In this document: one piece after another, positions 4,816 through 6,215 of the stretch
Numbering within the stretch: position 1 is the stretch's first letter
Layout of the letters: every line of letters starts with the position of its first letter
Assembly (NCBI GenBank): GCA_023228865.1
Contig: JALOAH010000156.1
Span: 1-6,215 of the forward strand
Source of the DNA: Porticoccaceae bacterium
Lineage (GTDB): Bacteria > Pseudomonadota > Gammaproteobacteria > Pseudomonadales > Porticoccaceae
DNA length: 6,215 nucleotides
Direction: 5' to 3'
Made by a program: the position numbers and the translations under genes
Notes under the pieces: model-generated
Databases searched by the model: none
What the model was told of the DNA's origin: nothing
The model's input: the letters and a program-made list of their open reading frames with translations, nothing else

Positions 4816-6215
4816 ATGCCGATGACAGGACTCGTCAGGATTGCGGAACTCTACACCCTCGCCTTCTGGGTGTTCCTGATCCTGGCCTTTATCGTCTCAC
4901 TCGCCGCCTGGCTCTCTCACGTACCTCTCATCCAACACCTGCGTATAGCACTGAGAGAACGACTACGTACCCTCTCACCAGCGGGCCGTCTGTTGGCTCT
5001 GGCTCTTCTGTCCCTCTCTATCGTCTGGGGCAGTACCAAACCCGGCAGACAAAGTTCATCCAGACCGTCCGCGGCGCCCGCCGGACCGTCCGACACCGAG
5101 CTACCGCGGCTCAGCCTGGAGCAATATCGCGCCGGATTCGCCCTCACCGGTATCACTACCAACAGCAATATCGTGATCAGCGTCCCGACCAACGCCATCA
5201 CGTATCTGCCCTGGACAGCTTACGGTCTCGCCGAAGACACTTTCTGGCTACCGGCGACCAACTGGAGTTTTATCCTCGGCACCAACCTCATTGAGGGTCT
5301 GCATGTCTCAAGCAGCGGCACGGTTTCCTTCGGCCGACCCAAGGGGTCACCCCGCGCCTATGCCCTGCCCGATGGCAGCGACCTCGACTTCCTGGCACCG
5401 TTCCAGACCTCGCTCGGTATCGTTCCGCCGGAGGGACACTTCTGGCACGCTGTCATGCCCGGCGGGAGTCTGCTCCTGACCTGGCAGGATGTCCTGCTGA
5501 ACCGCAACAGCGACTGGCCTGTCTCCCTCCAGATCGAACTCCATCCCGGCGGCGACTTCATCTACCGCTATGACCTCTCGGGTCTGCCGGATACGGAGCT
5601 GCCCTCTGCGGCGACCAACTTCGTAATCGGAGCCCAGCACAACCTGGGCGGTGAAACCTACAGCCTCTGCAATACCGCTGCCGTTCCCCACGGGCTTGAA
5701 TTACACTGGCGCGCCTTCGGTCTGCTCGATCCAGCAATTGACGATCACGACGGTGACGGCCTCTTGACCTGGGAAGAACTCTTTATCTACGGCACCGATC
5801 CGCGTAACCCGGATAGCGACTACGACGGTCTCTCAGACGGACTCGAAATCAGCCTCGGCCTCGACCCTCTCAACCCCGACAGCGACGGTGACGGTCTGGT
5901 CGATGGCAGCGACCCCGATCCGTTCAATCCGACCAGCCTCGAAGACCACGACGGCGACGGTATTCCCGATGCCTACGAGATCTGGCGCTTCGGTTCGACC
6001 GCTGCCGTCAACTCACTTGCAATAGACATCACCACCAACGGGTTTCCCCTGGCGACCGAGATCGCCGCCGGACTCGACCCGCTCGCCCTCCCCGCTGATC
6101 CGCTCTTCCCGACTAACCGGCTGGTGGCACTGCCGCTCTTCGAGCCCTTTGCCGCCGACTTCCCGACTGCGACCAACCTGGTCTGGCAACGTACCTTCCG
6201 GATCGACCGCACCGG
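4816..6215 (+). CDS. Membrane-anchored, Asp-rich calcium-loop (TSP3/dockerin-like) surface protein, 3' end outside the window
   Basis: The frame is open from the ATG at 4816 to the window edge (466 codons plus two bases). A second in-frame ATG at 4822 lies nine bases after GAGG, a better spacing than the three bases for 4816, so the true start may be 4822. Residues ~12-33 and ~57-73 are hydrophobic and probably span the membrane. The loop between them holds seven Arg, so it should be cytoplasmic and the rest outside. Residues 76-92 are a Ser/Pro/Ala linker. Residues ~100-300 form a strand-rich domain I do not recognise. Residues 309-371 carry Asp-rich loops (DDHDGDGLLTWEE, DSDYDGLSDGLE, DSDGDGLVDGSD) with GTDPRNPDSD and GLDPLNPDSD joints, and DHDGDGIPDAYE follows at 378-389. 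This spacing is that of thrombospondin type 3 / dockerin-like calcium repeats. No catalytic motif is seen before the window ends. Small-residue-T-N triplets recur along it. Confidence 0.85.
   Translation, partial: MPMTGLVRIAELYTLAFWVFLILAFIVSLAAWLSHVPLIQHLRIALRERLRTLSPAGRLLALALLSLSIVWGSTKPGRQSSSRPSAAPAGPSDTELPRLSLEQYRAGFALTGITTNSNIVISVPTNAITYLPWTAYGLAEDTFWLPATNWSFILGTNLIEGLHVSSSGTVSFGRPKGSPRAYALPDGSDLDFLAPFQTSLGIVPPEGHFWHAVMPGGSLLLTWQDVLLNRNSDWPVSLQIELHPGGDFIYRYDLSGLPDTELPSAATNFVIGAQHNLGGETYSLCNTAAVPHGLELHWRAFGLLDPAIDDHDGDGLLTWEELFIYGTDPRNPDSDYDGLSDGLEISLGLDPLNPDSDGDGLVDGSDPDPFNPTSLEDHDGDGIPDAYEIWRFGSTAAVNSLAIDITTNGFPLATEIAAGLDPLALPADPLFPTNRLVALPLFEPFAADFPTATNLVWQRTFRIDRT

Noticed and set aside
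4917..5201. Minus-strand frames within 4917-6212
   Set aside because: They are antisense shadows of the long plus-strand gene, which has membrane spans and regular Asp-rich repeats in one continuous frame.

Overview
The window looks like a piece of a bacterial chromosome from the PVC superphylum, most plausibly Kiritimatiellota or a relative in Verrucomicrobiota/Lentisphaerota. This is inferred from the large secreted FN3 and LamG-like proteins, the Asp-rich calcium-loop proteins of the 'DGDGLxDGxE' kind, and the abundance of insertion sequences. No rRNA or other taxonomic marker is present, so the assignment is tentative.

Layout: (1) Bases 2-814 are the 3' end of a GC-rich gene for a large, probably exported protein (FN3 domain, then a LamG-like jelly roll). 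(2) Bases 815-1210 are non-coding and hold a striking inverted-repeat element (870-1027, arms of 36 bp with one mismatch, imperfectly palindromic centre), a GC-rich hairpin and short direct repeats. (3) Bases 1211-3129 are a complete-looking insertion sequence of the ISAs1 family, with matching CAGGGC-type ends. Its transposase carries an N-terminal DUF4338/DruA-type domain, and the gene is broken, or expressed by frameshifting, at a C7T6 tract. (4) Bases 3130-3958 are debris of, or cargo from, other mobile DNA. They hold the first ~21 codons of another transposase (IS1380-like) cut by the ISAs1 end, a 96-codon gene resembling the N-terminus of an ISKra4-type transposase, and a divergent 111-codon DUF6788-like gene. 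The last two share a 60-bp intergenic region with a perfect 10-bp dyad. (5) Bases 4192-6215 are again GC-rich: a 207-aa secreted protein is followed with zero gap by a two-TM-segment protein with Asp-rich calcium-binding repeats that runs off the window.

The bases from about 1180 to 4150 are visibly richer in A+T than both flanks and contain only mobile-element genes, so they are probably an accretion of nested insertions between two host surface-protein loci. The 4192 and 4816 genes almost certainly form an operon and act at the cell envelope or outside the cell. The divergent pair at 3272-3958 is the least understood part. The DruA-ISAs1 fusion is the clearest unusual molecular arrangement.
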